A stretch of 64,000 bases of DNA from Phycomyces nitens. Taxonomy: Eukaryota > Mucoromycota > Mucoromycetes > Mucorales > Phycomycetaceae. The first letter of the stretch is position 1. Each line of letters begins with the position of its first letter. The stretch spans positions 8,494,001 through 8,558,000 of the forward strand of contig JAHRBC010000001.1 of the NCBI GenBank assembly GCA_022702545.1, in the 5' to 3' direction. The notes below the pieces were generated by a model, which did no database searches, was not told where the DNA came from, and was given only the letters and a program-made list of their open reading frames with translations. A program made the translations under genes and the position numbers. Positions 21,903 through 34,563 of this stretch are shown one piece after another.

Positions 21903-24900
21903 GAGAAAATGATTCTGACCAAGAGGCAAGCATATAAATAGCACCTACATACACATATAAAGAGGTAAAATATCTGTGTGTTAAAGACCAATTACCGGGA
22001 TGTGCCAACCGGTTGATTTGTATTTCATATTGAGCAAGAAATCACGGCCAACTCATAATTTTGGTACTATGATTGTCACACATACACAACGAGAAGACGA
22101 GAAAATATATTTTTATTCCAAATCCTGTTCTTTTTTCTAATTTTGAATCTTTTTAACTTTTTTTATAGACATATAAAGGTAAAATAACCAGAGACACAAG
22201 GCTGTATGAATTAATAGATATTTTATTTATATACACATTCATGTACGTGTACTCACTTTCAAATTGTTTGCAGCACTTTCTTTTTGTAAACTGAAAATCA
22301 TCTTGGCGCCAGTTAAAATCAGATTGCCGTGGTCCACGATTCAAAATATGCGTTTAATTTTTGTGTTCAAGATTACTGAAATCGAGATTTCATATCGCCC
22401 TTGAGGGAAAACTAAGCGACCATTTCTGCATTAGACACCTCGATCTGGTCTCAAAGACCAATCCAACTCCAAATGTCTTGAATTCCTTTTTCTTCCCAAC
22501 AGTTCTTTGAAAGAAGACCCAGACGGGGCTGTACCATAGTATTCTTTCGTCAATCTCATTTTACTTTTCTAATAAACCACGCATATTGATGTTGGTTTCA
22601 CCAACCAATAAATAAATAAAACAGTGAGCAGTATTCATTATAAACCCTGCAAGAAGACGCAGAGATTAAAGAATATATAGTTAATATCCTATAGGTACCG
22701 CCATGCAAACAAATTTTAAGAGATCACTTGATAAGCAACACACAACAAAACTTGTCAAGCCATCAAAGTTGATAGACTACCTTTGTTTGAATCAGTATTT
22801 TTATTGCCACAGAGATTATCCAACATGTTTGAGCCAAAGTCTTTATCTCTACATTTACCTTTAACCATTGCATTTCACAAGAAACCATTAACAAATAGTA
22901 ATAATAATAATTCAAAGTATAATGCATTGAGAATAGCACTTTTACTGATCGCTTCTGCCATTTGGTGTGGAGCCATAAACTCTGTTGTACATCACCATTA
23001 TTAATCTCTCTCCGAGCATTCAAGGACTCCAAGAGTTTCAGTCTCTCAGGCATGGTCGTAAACGACAATAAAAAACATACAATCTTTACAAGGATGGTTT
23101 GGTGGTCTAGCCCGTTTTTTCATACATTTTCCAAGGAATATATACTAGCATTACTTTATAAAATCCGAAAAAGATTGGACTGCTTATGTCACTTTGTCCA
23201 AGAAAATTCTGCTTTACAGCCCTTGCCACAAGGTTCAAATCCGCTTCTTAGACACCTTCAAGCGCACGTCTCTCGTAGGCTAAAGATACTATATACCTAG
23301 ACTTCTTCACATTTGATACTTTAATAGTGCGCAATCATCCAAGCACATCAACTCCAGACCTTTCTACTGACTCTGACAGTAAAATAAATGTCGTGGTCCC
23401 GGCTTAAAAGATCAATCTCCTCAACATGCACTTTCCTGTCATACTCTAACTTGCCGTTGGGTCTCTCGCCGTCTTAACCTTGGGGTTCATTCCAGCCTTT
23501 TTTCTGGCTCTAGATTGCTATATATTTTTTTATGCTTTCTCCAAAGAGAATACAGACAGGATTGCATTATGGTGGCTTTTTAGCCCATTTCTCTAGTTTT
23601 TTATAATGTCTCGGGATCCTTCAACTAAAATAATTTTTGGCTCATGTAATGGAAAACCATTGATAATTGCCTGGTACAAACATCATCTCTTTGTCAAAAA
23701 TGGTTCATTTTACACTTGTCAGTCATGCGCTTATCAGTTCACGCTTCATTCTCTGGCTCTAAAAATATTTCTTACTTGCCCTTTCGGCATTGCTCTCATA
23801 AGGAGTACGCGTGAAACGTTTTGTAACTGTACCATAATGCCGTAGCTGGTACAGGGTTTGACGAAATCCAAGAACATCAAGATCTCAGTTTCACAGACGC
23901 TATTTAAAGTGTGGCCTAAACATACTCTCCGAAAAAATATGGATTGATAAATATAGATTGATGGAAAAGGACATGAAATGTAGGCCGGTTAGAGTCTTAT
24001 TCAGAACAATCAGGACAGATTTTTGTGCTTTGGGACAATGGCATCAAAGAGAGTTGATGACTTTTGAACATTTTTTTTTCAAAAGATGGCTGAAAACACA
24101 GAGAAATATGCTTGGACGTACCAAAAAAAAATCACGATTAAGAAAACCCTCAAGCGTCGCTTGCAAAGTACACGTTGTATCTCTACGCCCTTTATTGGGT
24201 GGTGTCATCTATTGTGCAAAGCAGACCAGCAAAAATGGACAGCCAATTTGTTTGACCTGGAGGCCATATGAGCTTTTATGCAATAAACATTTAGTTGTTG
24301 TTATTAAAGGTTCAGATTCATTCTACATTGCCTGTCCTGTTTGAATTTAGATTGCTGTTGTCTGCAGGTGTATGGATAGAATGATAGATTTGTCATATTA
24401 TAGTCCTTTTCTAGGGAGTACAAACGGTTTCTCATTCCGGAATAAAGCTGACAGCATCACAAGCTTGGCTCTAGACTTCATTACTCCAAGTTACCATATT
24501 GAACAGTCTTGATAAATCCAGTCACAAACCCAAGTGCTTATGGATGATATCCATCATTTTTGTAGATAGGTCAACAAAGGATCATGGTGGCAATTTCAAT
24601 GTGCTATAAAGATTAAAATTTCTAAAGACAGGAATAGTTAAAAAAATGGTGGCAAGATCGACTCGGGAGATGGTCCATATGAAATATCTGGCTGAACAAA
24701 AGAGTCAATTTATAGTTACAATAATAATTGTAATTTAATTAAAACTTTGGAATGAAAAAGAAAAATAGTTTGGGTAAAGTTTGCAAATCTTGCGGTATGC
24801 ACACCTAGATAGAGTACAATTCAAGTTATATGACCAGACTCTGGTTATTCTATCAGTAGCTGTATCATATTGTCATCTCGAGAACACCTCTGCATGGGGT

Positions 24901-25528
24901 ACATACATGTTGCACCCAGGTATTCACAGGGTCCATTTCTTTTGAAATTGACAATTAATTGGTGGTCTAATTAAACGTATAGTCTAATGGTAGATTGACT
25001 GCCCAGAACACAAAACTTGTGTAGATCGGTAAAGGCCAAAATCCTGATGGTTTTAAGATTATAAGGATATCAATACACGCCCTTTTAGACTGGTATACAA
25101 TAACTTTTGAGCCCTGAGATTTTACTGTGGAAATAAAGATAATGAAAGCTTGTTTTTATTGTATACAGCAGAATCCCAGAGTTAAAGACATCAATGCGAA
25201 TTGAACAATTAACCCTTGTTTGTTATAATCAATTGACAGTGGCGTAAATGATCAGGAAAACTAAATAGACAAGCCTTTTTGGTTCATTTTATTTTGGTTT
25301 AAATGCGCAGAGAGAGATTGAGATATACAGGCAAGAAATGACAAAAGGAGAATAAAAGAAAATGTGAAATGTAAGTGAAGTGATTGTGAATGTAAAAAGT
25401 GAGTTGAATGGGAGAAGCAGAATGTTTGTGAATTGTGAAATTGTGGGTGGTTCTTGTGGTTTATGTTTTTTTTTGGGTGTTGTACGGCCACCTTGTTCTC
25501 GCTGCAGGTGCCAAAGATATTTTCTTTG
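21903..25528. other. Long stretch without a supported gene
   Basis: Only short frames occur. The most coding-like is on the minus strand at about 22950-23053 (MPERLKLLESLNARREINNG and on, with a possible GTAAAA donor), but no partner exon is evident. A plus-strand frame at 23958-24344 has no recognisable motif. A tRNA-like string near 24977-25045 was examined and rejected. Confidence 0.5.
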
Positions 25529-27209
25529 TTACTTTGTTCGTCGTCTTGCCTTTTTGTGCATTCCGGCTCCAGTCGTGGGACCTTCCTGGTGGACCATTGG
25601 AAAAGAAATGTCGTGAGTTCTAGGCAAACAGAGAACGGGTGATATGCGTGAAGAAGTGGAGGATGAAGATGAAGAAGGCGTGGGGCAGTTGAGGAGGACA
25701 CTGCTATTGGCTCGTTTCGGGCAGTAGCGGTATTCAGGAAAGGCTTCCTTGTGCGCCTGCTTTTCTTGTTCGGCCAGATCATGCCATGGTTTCTTTTCCT
25801 TCTCCGTCAGACGTGCCCAGCGCCTAGATGCACGCCTAGATAAAGCGAACAATTTAAACATTAGGTATTGTGTTGTACAGCAAGTACGCAAAGATGAATG
25901 TATTTTGACTTTCTTACTTTGAAATTTCTTCTGCGCGAAGGGTCGGGTCTTCGGTCTTCAAGGCCTGGCCATAGTGGCATCGGAACTAATTACAAACATA
26001 AATAAAAAAAGTTTTTTTTGGTGAGAATAATGAAGACATTGGGCCTCTTTGATAATAACAATAGAATACTTGCGTGAATCCAAGCGTTTCTAGGCCGTTT
26101 GATGTGAGCATTCTTGGTCAGGAACATACTCTGGTCAAGGCCAATCTGGGACTTGTTCATCGCATGCACAGTGAAAGATACTCGGTCAAACGTGCCGTGT
26201 GGTTGGCGGGGATCTACAGCTGTTTCTATGATGTTATCCAGACGCGTGGGTAGAAGAAGATCTTGTCGGTAAGGGGCGTTGGACATGGTTGCAGTAACAG
26301 CACACGAAAGGTTTGTGGGAGCAACGCTGGTAGCACTATTGTTTGTAGCACTGACAGCATTGGCAGCAGCAGCCGAGGCAGCAGCCATGGTGGGCGATAT
26401 GGGAGAGAGAACTTGATTGTGGGAGTCAATGAACATTTGGTCTACAGGATCGGGTCGAGGAAGGATATGCATCGATCGACGCGGGATAGGTATCTGGAGG
26501 GCGGGTATCTTGCTGGGTGGAAATGATAGTTTGCGAGTGTGGAGCAGCTGCTGGGGCGGAGGACGGGACTGGAGAATGCCGGGGATCGTCGCCCGCCTAT
26601 CGCGCTTTACGGGAGATGGAGGACAGACAAAAGATGTAGGCAGTGAGAGACGGTGCCTTTCCTTTAGAGTAGGGAAAAAGTCTGGGCGAAAAGCAGACTC
26701 GTACGCATGCATGCTGAGGAGTGGAACTGGTTCAAGAAAGGCTGGAAGTGGATGACCGGATGATGAGACGAGATGACATTGGTCATCTGATGGATCTGTT
26801 GAGATGGTTGGTTTGGGCGATGTTGGCGATGGTGGACTTGTGTCTATGGTGTATATACAAAATATAGATATAGATATGAGGTTTTGTTTTCCTTGATTTG
26901 TGCTTTTTTTTAGTTATTTCTTTTTAGCAGCATAAAATACAAGTGCTTGTATTGTATCGAATGCCATAAAGATTAAGATATATGGAACCATGCTTAGGGA
27001 TATAATGATGATTATATTTGAATATCTATTGTATCTATTGTATTTTATGTACATCTTATAATTTTTATTGTTCCTTTACCCATTATTTCTAGCATTGGTG
27101 GTAGTTCAAACGGAGAGGCCGACAGTGGTGGAGTGGAAAAGGCGGTAGAGTAGGGTAGCGGGGAGACAGCTGGAGGCATGCTGACAAGGACGGGGGACAT
27201 CAAAGGCAT
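25529..27209 (-). CDS. MATA-type HMG-box transcription factor
   Basis: A sequence-specific DNA-binding regulator of the MATA_HMG group that includes fungal mating and developmental factors. Exons 27209-27080, 26843-26074, 25985-25918 and 25835-25529 join to 424 residues. The HMG box spans about residues 290-360: HIKRPRNAWIHFRCHYGQ, EEISKRASRRWARLTEKEK, KKPWHDLAEQEKQAHK, ending PEYRYCPKR. Its first half closes exon 2 and it runs over two introns. The 290-residue N-terminus is Pro/Ser/Ala-rich without a known domain. Intron 2 uses a GC donor (GCAAGT). The neighbours are not the tptA and rnhA genes that flank the Mucorales sex locus, so this is not sexM/sexP as usually placed. Targets cannot be told from sequence. 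Confidence 0.93.
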
Positions 27210-27311
27210 TGTGGGTTATTTATGTGGTGAATTCGTAAAGGGAAGAAAGAAAGGATGAGTAAAAGAGTTGATTATTATTATTTTAAAAAAATAATAATAC
27301 TAATGATAATG

Positions 27312-27342
<31 letters not shown>

Positions 27343-30300
27343 TATTTATATATATATATATAATAAATGATAATATATAGTACGAAAGGGACCAGCAAAA
27401 AGTAAGGCACAGACGCGCAAACCAGTCAAAAAGAAAGAGAAGAGGAAGGGGAGGGAGGCATCAAACAAGGTCTTTTGGACTGGGCTCAACTGGCTTTGAA
27501 TGCCAACACTACTTTGTGCTCTGGTCGATTCAATTGCCACACATACGCACGTACTCGAGTGTCACTCCTTTAAACAAGTCCGCAGCTAAATATTGCTAGA
27601 AACCACAAAGAACATTGACAGATGCCCTGTTTTGAAGCCCTCACCTGTCTCAATGCTCTTTTCCCCAACTTGCTATCCCCTTTACCTCTTTCCCCCCTTA
27701 TAAATACAGATTATGTATTTATATACATATTTATATATTGCAACTCATTTGTGTCACTCTCCGCTCATCAAACAATGAGCGACTGAAAACAACTCAAACC
27801 TTTGCACTGTCAAACACCCCCCCCCCCCCCCTCTTTCTCTTTCTCTCTCTCCTCTTTCCCCTCCCCCCTCCCCCCTTCTCCGAACCCAGGTAATAGAGTA
27901 CCAGTTTTTTGAAGGCCGCCATCATTTTTTTTTCTTATTGTTGATGTGCTATTTGGTGTGAAGCTCTTGTGAATGATTGTTTCTGAGTTCTTGTCCTGTC
28001 ATCACATCAATCACCATCTTTGAGTGTCAAACATCAATTCCTTATGACATCCTCCTGCATTCAGCCCTTCACCCCTGTGTACCTCATTCGCCCTCTTAGT
28101 CGTGGCGTCATCTCTTTCTAGTGCAACAACAGACCACAGACACCTCAACATGCGTACTGATTGTATTGTTTAACCGTCATGTGACAAGAAGCACAATGGT
28201 ATCGATTCATCTTTAAACTGTGCAATTGAGTTGGTTGTCATGGCAATTAATTCAATTGTCCTTTCCTTATCTGATCTGATAAAATCCAAGACAAAAAGAT
28301 TAAACAGGAATACTTTGATCATTGTGAGAATAATAATGAATAAAATAAAGGGGGGGAAGATCTGTTCTGCTGATGATCGAATCACACACAGAGCACACAT
28401 TGCTCGGGAGTTCCGGAGATTGACCCAGTCTTTCATGTCACACACGAGTTCATGGTTGCCCTCTCTTTCTTTTCAATAATGTATACATGTAATGATAGGC
28501 CGTGTGTAAATGTATGAAATTTAAATTGCAAAACCAGAATTCTTATTTACCTCTTTTGTACAGTTCATATTCAATTGGTTTATTTCTTTATGTATTCTAT
28601 TTAATAGATCTGGCTAGAGTACCCTCTGCATTTCCACTCAATTTTTAGTGCTTTTTTTATAAAAAAAAATCAATATATAAAAAAAATAGAATAGACCGCC
28701 CACTGCAGTCCGATAAAGATACTATAAAGTAATGGACCTGAAGAAATGGTTTGCCATAAAATAATATTCACATTACAATCAGGGCCAATGGTGCCCGAGC
28801 CCTCTACTCGCTCTATATTCTCTCCAAAGACAACCAGGAATTGGCTTTGGAACCTACGTTCAGCTGTCCTTATCAAAGGCTTATAGGGTCTATAATGGTC
28901 ATTATGTACAATGTAAATAGAAAGATGTTTTCTTTTTTTTTTTGGAAAAAAAAACACAAGGCCATGTTTTTTTCTTCTTCTCTATCAAACGAACCTAGCC
29001 ACATTGCACGACTCTTTTATGTATCGGGCCCAACTGCCTTTGTTCACAAGTCCCAGGTTCAGATTTTTTTTTAACTTGTTGGATTTAGCATTGCTTGAAA
29101 ACTGCTTGAATTGCAAATAAACTATTATTCTGGCATGTTATTCTACAAGGCTGTCATATTTATATGTGCTGGCAAATGCATTCAGTAGAGATGAAGCACA
29201 ATATCTTTGAGACCAGAGATTAAAATCGTCTGGGAATAAACTTGGTATGACTGTGAATCACAATGAAGAACACGGTTACATTTCTTGGTTCTCACCATTT
29301 CAATTTCTACAGACTCCAATAGGAAAATAAAGCTGGCAATTATATTGCACCCCAGAGCCAAATACTTATCCTGGACTGTGAAGCGATAAAGTCAAGCTGA
29401 ATATGTATATATTTAACCCGACAAATATTCTACATTTTTGCAATGTTAAATGCCACAAACACAAAACTTATCGTCTGTTAAAAGCAAAAGTTTTCCCTCA
29501 GATGCACGCAATGGTTTATAATTGTAAAAGGGATTCTCGGTGATTGTTATTGATAGAAAGTTGTATAGGCTAATCAATTAAGCTCCAGGATATCTGAATT
29601 GAATTTTTAAGGGTATTGAAATATTTGATCAACAAAGCAAGACGGGATCCAGCCAACATGCAGAAATAGACTGAAAATCGAGTGATATTTATTTGGATAG
29701 CTTGGGATATGGTGTCTTTTAGACCAATTCCTGAGATTATTAGAATGTTTAGGGTTTTGGGACACTTGCTAGACTATGGAATTGAGGGTAAGGTTTAACG
29801 ATGACGAGTGTCTATGTTGCAAAGGCCAAATGGATGGTGTCAATGTAGACTGAAAATAAGGAAATCCTTATAATGTAAATGTCACCAAGGGAATAAGCAG
29901 TCCAAAGGTTATCTACCACTTTTCTTGTTCCCCTGTATATTTATAGTGTTTGCCATTGGACTACCGCCATCTGTGGCACGTCTTTGCTGTTAAAAGCTTT
30001 TTTACACATGTCTTTCTTGTTTGGGTGAACTTGATGTTTCACCCAGAGCACCGTTCCTCAGTTTATAGACGGTTGACTATTGTCCCCCTTTTATTATGCT
30101 TAGCCTGCCTACAATTGCACAGCAGCAAACAATGGCTACACACACACACACACTTGGTTATAGGGCCAATTGGGAGCCCAAAGCGTGTTCCCAAGACAAG
30201 GGGAAACTGTCCGCTTGATCGGAACCCAAACACAGAGCCGCAGCCTCGTCTGTGTATTTATATATATCTCTACAAATGTCACCAAATGTCACCAAATGTT

Positions 30301-31021
30301 ATTCCGTCATTTTGGCTTTGCAAAAAAAAACATTTATGTGTGAATATGGAAAAAATAAAGAATATCTCCCAGATTGGACACCGTATTATACGACTGTAAA
30401 CTCAGGATCAGGGAAAGAGAATAATTATCCCAAAACGGAAATCCAAATCATGAATAGAACATTTCTAATGTAGAATCCAGAAATAACCCCTAAAGACTAA
30501 CGTTGTCTTTACGTGTCATAGCCTCCTGTGGGCCCTTTTTGGCTGTCAAATGACTGGGCCTACCTGGTTGCCATGTACCTCTTTACTGCCAACGAATGGT
30601 CACTGGGGCAATATCCACAGCTAAGCCTCTGGTACCATATCTTTACGTTGACTGAGTCAAAAAGAGTTTCTCCTTTTTAGATGGTTATTCCCACTATTCC
30701 GGTCATTTTTTATTTTTATTATTATTAAGATTATATGTATATATATATATAAATATATACACACATATATAAATATATACACACATATATAAATATATAC
30801 ATATATGTATATATTTATAAACGTCTTTGCGGATAAACTCATAGACAATAGGCGGAGAATACACGCTCAGAAACAGAAATACTTTCTCTCTATAACCAAC
30901 TCAAATATAGAGTAAAATAATAATAATAATAATAATAAATACATAAAAAAAGCGTTGATTTTTGCAAAAGCTTATACATCCGATTACTCAAATACTACGT
31001 GACGGATAGGAATCAGAAAAG
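27210..31021. other. Long gene-free region with low-complexity DNA
   Basis: Holds (TAA)n at about 27311-27339, (TA)n at 27350-27361, a C15 tract at 27817-27831 leading into a C/T-rich tract to about 27890, and an AT tandem repeat at 30737-30812. A 25-codon frame starting at 28042 (MTSSCIQPF) follows the pyrimidine tract, which would be a normal fungal leader, but nothing joins to it. I see no supportable gene. Confidence 0.5.
30737..30812. repeat. AT-rich tandem repeat upstream of the intronless chitin deacetylase
   Basis: Three units of about 26 bases built on TATATAAATATATACACACA, decaying into (TA)n. It lies about 280-350 bases before the chitin deacetylase start codon. Confidence 0.75.
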
Positions 31022-31031
31022 CTATAAAAAG
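31022..31031 (+). promoter_or_regulatory. TATA box of intronless chitin deacetylase gene
   Basis: The plus strand reads CTATAAAAAG, 62-71 bases before the ATG at 31093. A C/T-rich leader follows (CCACTTTCCCCCCTTT), as in highly expressed fungal genes. Confidence 0.65.
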
Positions 31032-31092
31032 CACCCTTATCGAGTCCAAATACCCTCATCGTTCACCACTTTCCCCCCTTTACTATCTCATC

Positions 31093-32460
31093 ATGCAACT
31101 CGCAATGATTGGTGCCATGGTGCTTGCCACCGCTTCATTTGTCTCGGCAGCATCTCCAACCTCCTCTGGAATCCTAGCCGTCTCTTCTCCTACCTGGCTC
31201 CCTGCCTTCCCCAAGCCCTCAAATGTCCTCGATGGCTATCCAACCGGCCCGCTCGACACCTCAACTACTCTCTCTCACGCTACTCTCGACCTCAAAGTCT
31301 ATCCTGAGCCCTGGAAATCTCCATCGACAACCCATCCCGAAGTTTTGGCAGTGTACAATTCAATTGACTGGACCCACGTCCCAGCTGCTTCCACCCACAA
31401 AGCAAAGTCCAATGGTGACCTTGACTTTGCAGGTTACGATGAGAACAAAGATCCCTACTGCTGGTGGTCCGACACCAACTGTGTTGATCCCAAGGTTTCT
31501 TATCTCCCAAGCGATATCTCGTACTGCCCTCGCGCTGGAGATTGGGGCCTGACTTACGATGATGGTCCCTTTAACCCTACTGGCAACTCGGCTGTCGACA
31601 AATACGCAGAGCCTAATCTCTACAACTTCTTGGCCACCACAAACCAAAAGTCTACTTTGTTCTATATTGGTTCCAATGTTGCCACTTTCCCTGCTGCTGC
31701 CCAACGCGCTTTGAATGATGGCCATGTTCTCTGCCTTCACACCTGGTCCCACCCCCAGATGACTTCCCAGTCCAATGTCCAGGTCGTTGCTGAACTGTAC
31801 TGGACCCTCCGTGCCATCAAGGAAGCCACCGGAATCACTTCTCGCTGCTGGCGCCCTCCTTATGGCGATGTAGACGATCGTGTTCGTGCAATTGCTTGGC
31901 AGATGGGTCTCCGTACCATTCTTTGGGACGAAGACACCAACGATTGGGATATGCCCGGAGAAGGTGGAGGAAATCTCGCTCCTAGCAAGGTTGACGGCTA
32001 CTTCCAGGGCTGGATTGACGCTCGCACAAGTGGCAAGGATAACGAGCGTGGCCATATTGTTCTTGAACACGAATTGAACAATGCTACAGTCGACATGACC
32101 GAGAAATGGTTGCCCAAGCTCCAGGAAGTATTCAATGTTGTCTCTGTCCATGCCTGTATGAACATTTCCCAGCCTTACTGGGAAGAAAACTGGGTCTATC
32201 CTACTGAAGCCAACAATGCTGTTACCCCTATTGCTTCATCCTCTGCTGCTGTTTCGAGTACCTCTGCCACCCCTGCTATGTCCCTTGCTCCTTCTGCTGC
32301 TCCTTCCGCCGATGCATCTGACAAGCAAACTGATGCCACTCCTCCCGAAGCATCTTCCGCAGGTCTAAAGGAAGTCTCTTCTGAGAGTGGCTCTTCCGTG
32401 ATGACTGTTTCTGGATCAATCACTCTCGCTGCCATTGTCACAGCTCTTTGGCTTTCTTAA
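31093..32460 (+). CDS. Chitin deacetylase (CE4), intronless, probably GPI-anchored
   Basis: Same activity as the gene at 20289-21809: deacetylation of wall chitin to chitosan. One exon, 455 residues. Signal peptide MQLAMIGAMVLATASFVSA. CE4 motifs: TYDDGP (154-159; Asp 156 and 157), HTWSHP (216-221), RCWRPPYGDVDD (252-262), WDEDTNDW, and IVLEHEL with His 326. A Ser/Ala/Pro-rich linker and hydrophobic tail (ITLAAIVTALWLS) suggest GPI attachment. It is strongly alike to its three-exon paralogue across the catalytic core but has none of its introns, and codon use is GC-richer, as in highly expressed genes. Long antisense frames over this gene are shadows. The start is the first ATG after the TATA box, and it begins the signal peptide. 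Confidence 0.97.
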   Translation: MQLAMIGAMVLATASFVSAASPTSSGILAVSSPTWLPAFPKPSNVLDGYPTGPLDTSTTLSHATLDLKVYPEPWKSPSTTHPEVLAVYNSIDWTHVPAASTHKAKSNGDLDFAGYDENKDPYCWWSDTNCVDPKVSYLPSDISYCPRAGDWGLTYDDGPFNPTGNSAVDKYAEPNLYNFLATTNQKSTLFYIGSNVATFPAAAQRALNDGHVLCLHTWSHPQMTSQSNVQVVAELYWTLRAIKEATGITSRCWRPPYGDVDDRVRAIAWQMGLRTILWDEDTNDWDMPGEGGGNLAPSKVDGYFQGWIDARTSGKDNERGHIVLEHELNNATVDMTEKWLPKLQEVFNVVSVHACMNISQPYWEENWVYPTEANNAVTPIASSSAAVSSTSATPAMSLAPSAAPSADASDKQTDATPPEASSAGLKEVSSESGSSVMTVSGSITLAAIVTALWLS

Positions 32461-34267
32461 GATATAGTTTATAACCGCTATAATTCCTGTTTTTATAATT
32501 TTATATACATAAATCACTCTTGCTCCTGTCATTTTCATTGCCATAATAATAAAGAATTTAATGCAACATTCATTAAAATTTGCCATGCTGAGCAAACACA
32601 AACCCCAAACGCGTTTGGGCTACAAAGTATGATTTCATTAACAACATTGTCAATGCTGATTGGAATAAAAACAAAGGTTCGGATATTCGTTTCTCTTGTA
32701 CTCTAGTAACAGCAGTTTATATTACTAAACTTTAATTGCTTAGTATTACAAAATTTAACTTTCGGCATTGAACACCACATTAAAAGTAGAATTTGTTTTT
32801 GAGAATTATGTGTATTTATCGAATTTAGCTATTCTTTACTTTCAAATGTCATTTATGAATTTTTAGCTTTGTAAACAGAGGCTAGAGTGCCATTGGCCCC
32901 TTGGACTCTTTATTTCTCTTGAGCCACTAACCTCGTGCGGCTATGTACAACGGCTGTGTATTCGACCGTTACACCGCAGATTATTCCCTGGTGCTTGATT
33001 ATTTCTGTATCACAATCATGAATATATATAATTTTCCCAAGCTTGGCAATGATAGGATAGATTATTTAACAATACAGAAAAATCAAGAGTTGAAAGAATG
33101 GTTGCATTATGATGCCATTGTATGGCCTGACTTTCCAAGCTTCAATTGCAGTCCTTGTGAAGTGATTCTGATTGCGTGCGTTTATCTTACTTGGCCACCT
33201 TGGTTCAACCTTTCTTATTATTGGTTTTTTGGATAACATGGACAGCCTTAAATATTTATAGTACCAGGCTTAAATACCAGTTTGAGAATATATATACATA
33301 TATATGCATATACATATTCTGCAATTGGGGGCCAAGTGTCAGTTTTATGGGCTTAAAACCAGAATACATGTCCTCCAAGGATCGGGTGGCACTGGAGAGT
33401 TTCATAAAGTATCTTGTGGTTGGTATTCAAGACAAGAGTTACAATAATGTTTGATCCCAATTTACTAAACTTGCAGTGAAATCAGCCATTCCAAATGACC
33501 GATTTTTTTTTGGGAACTAGGTCAAGCAAGAGATTCGTAGCAAATGATTAAAGATTGGGCTAATCAGTGTCGAGATGATCTCTATAGTTTTGATCCATGG
33601 CTATTCCAACTGATTTATATGCTCTTGCAAGATGTACTGGTAATAATCAGGGTGGCAGGAATATCCTTTGGCTAGAATGCCAATTGGAGCAGTATGTGAG
33701 CTGTATTTCTTGTGTCTGGCTTGCTTTTATGTTCCAATTCTACTTTATTGCATTTATTCCTGGCTTGATCTTTATAAAGCCATGTTTGGACTCCAAAAAG
33801 TATTGATATTTAATAGAAACCAGCAGCACTCTATGCATAGTTATAATTTGATCAGGCACCTTGACCATCGCCACTGATCCCTTGAGAATAAAGGGATGAA
33901 TATTAAGAGACCAACATTTGATCTAACCCGTGTATAACTTGCTTTTTTGGCAATTTAAACTGTTTTTTTTTAAAAATATATTTCAGAGACAGCCACATTC
34001 GATGCCTGTGTATCAGAGTGTATGATAAAGATACACACCTTTTAACTTGAAAACATGGGAACAGCAAGACTTGTAGTCAGCATAACAGTCTGCAAAAATA
34101 TTTATTGCGCTATAGTTTGATTTATACATTTAAAAAAAAGGTGTTTTGCTCCATGTCCATTTTGAATATATTCGAGTGCGACGTGGTAAAAATGGTGAAC
34201 TGGATCAGACTAAATTTCAAGTGTTGGTGTTCATATTGCGGAAAAAAAAAAGAAACAGTGGGGCTCC
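32461..34267. other. Spacer, no gene seen
   Basis: AT-rich sequence with scattered short frames of no recognisable content. It contains the 3' flanks of the chitin deacetylase (+) and of the small secreted peptide gene (-), which converge here. Confidence 0.5.
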
Positions 34268-34492
34268 TTATGGCTGCTCACAGGTCCCGTACACAGCCCC
34301 ATTGTATCGACGACAGTAAAGTCCGTCCATACAGACCAGATTTTGTGAACATTCTACAGTACGATGTTGAGCCAAGGTGTACGTTTATATCCTGTGAATC
34401 TTACCATTGTGAAGTGTGCGTAGATTGGGCAGATCTACTGCTTGAGTAGAAATGGCAGCAGAGAGTGCCAAGATTATGTACATCAGCTTCAT
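34268..34492 (-). CDS. Small secreted cysteine-rich peptide (57 residues)
   Basis: Too small and too split for ordinary ORF calling. Exon 1 (34492-34405) and exon 2 (34353-34268) are joined across a 51-base GTAAG...TAG intron and keep phase to a stop. The N-terminus MKLMYIILALSAAISTQAVD is a clear signal peptide with a cleavage-like site after AAISTQA. The mature part is about 39 residues with four cysteines (31, 37, 43, 54; C-x5-C-x5-C-x10-C) spread as expected for two disulphides, and basic Arg-Arg at 44-45. A minus-strand TATA box lies about 62 bases upstream. I recognise no family. Small disulphide-rich secreted peptides in fungi include effectors, antimicrobial peptides and signals; which, if any, is unknown. 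Confidence 0.72.
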
Positions 34493-34553
34493 GATTTTGA
34501 TTCGGTTGGAAAGAGAGGTGGTTGATTAACAGACATTCCGTACCTTGTCTTGG

Positions 34554-34563
34554 TTTTTATATA
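34554..34563 (-). promoter_or_regulatory. TATA box of the cysteine-rich peptide gene
   Basis: The minus strand reads TATATAAAAA about 62-71 bases upstream of the ATG at 34492, the same spacing as at the chitin deacetylase and thaumatin-like genes of this window. Confidence 0.55.

Noticed and set aside
23225..23265. GGTTCAAATCC, resembling a tRNA B box
   Set aside because: No A box or cloverleaf pairing in the 80 bases upstream.
23958..24344. 128-residue plus-strand frame
   Set aside because: Lys-runs from homopolymers, no recognised motif, no splice partner, no promoter signal I could defend.
24977..25045. tRNA-like string with TAGTCTAATGG (A-box-like) and GGCCAAAATCC (weak B-box-like)
   Set aside because: No seven-base acceptor stem pairs at the ends and the T-arm lacks GTTCRA. 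At best a far-decayed tRNA-derived sequence.
25529..27209. Mating-type (sexM/sexP) locus because of the HMG box
   Set aside because: The usual flanking genes, a triose phosphate transporter and an RNA helicase, are absent; Mucorales have many MATA_HMG proteins.
31360..32151. 263-residue antisense frame over the intronless chitin deacetylase
   Set aside because: Shadow caused by codon bias of the real gene; no domain.
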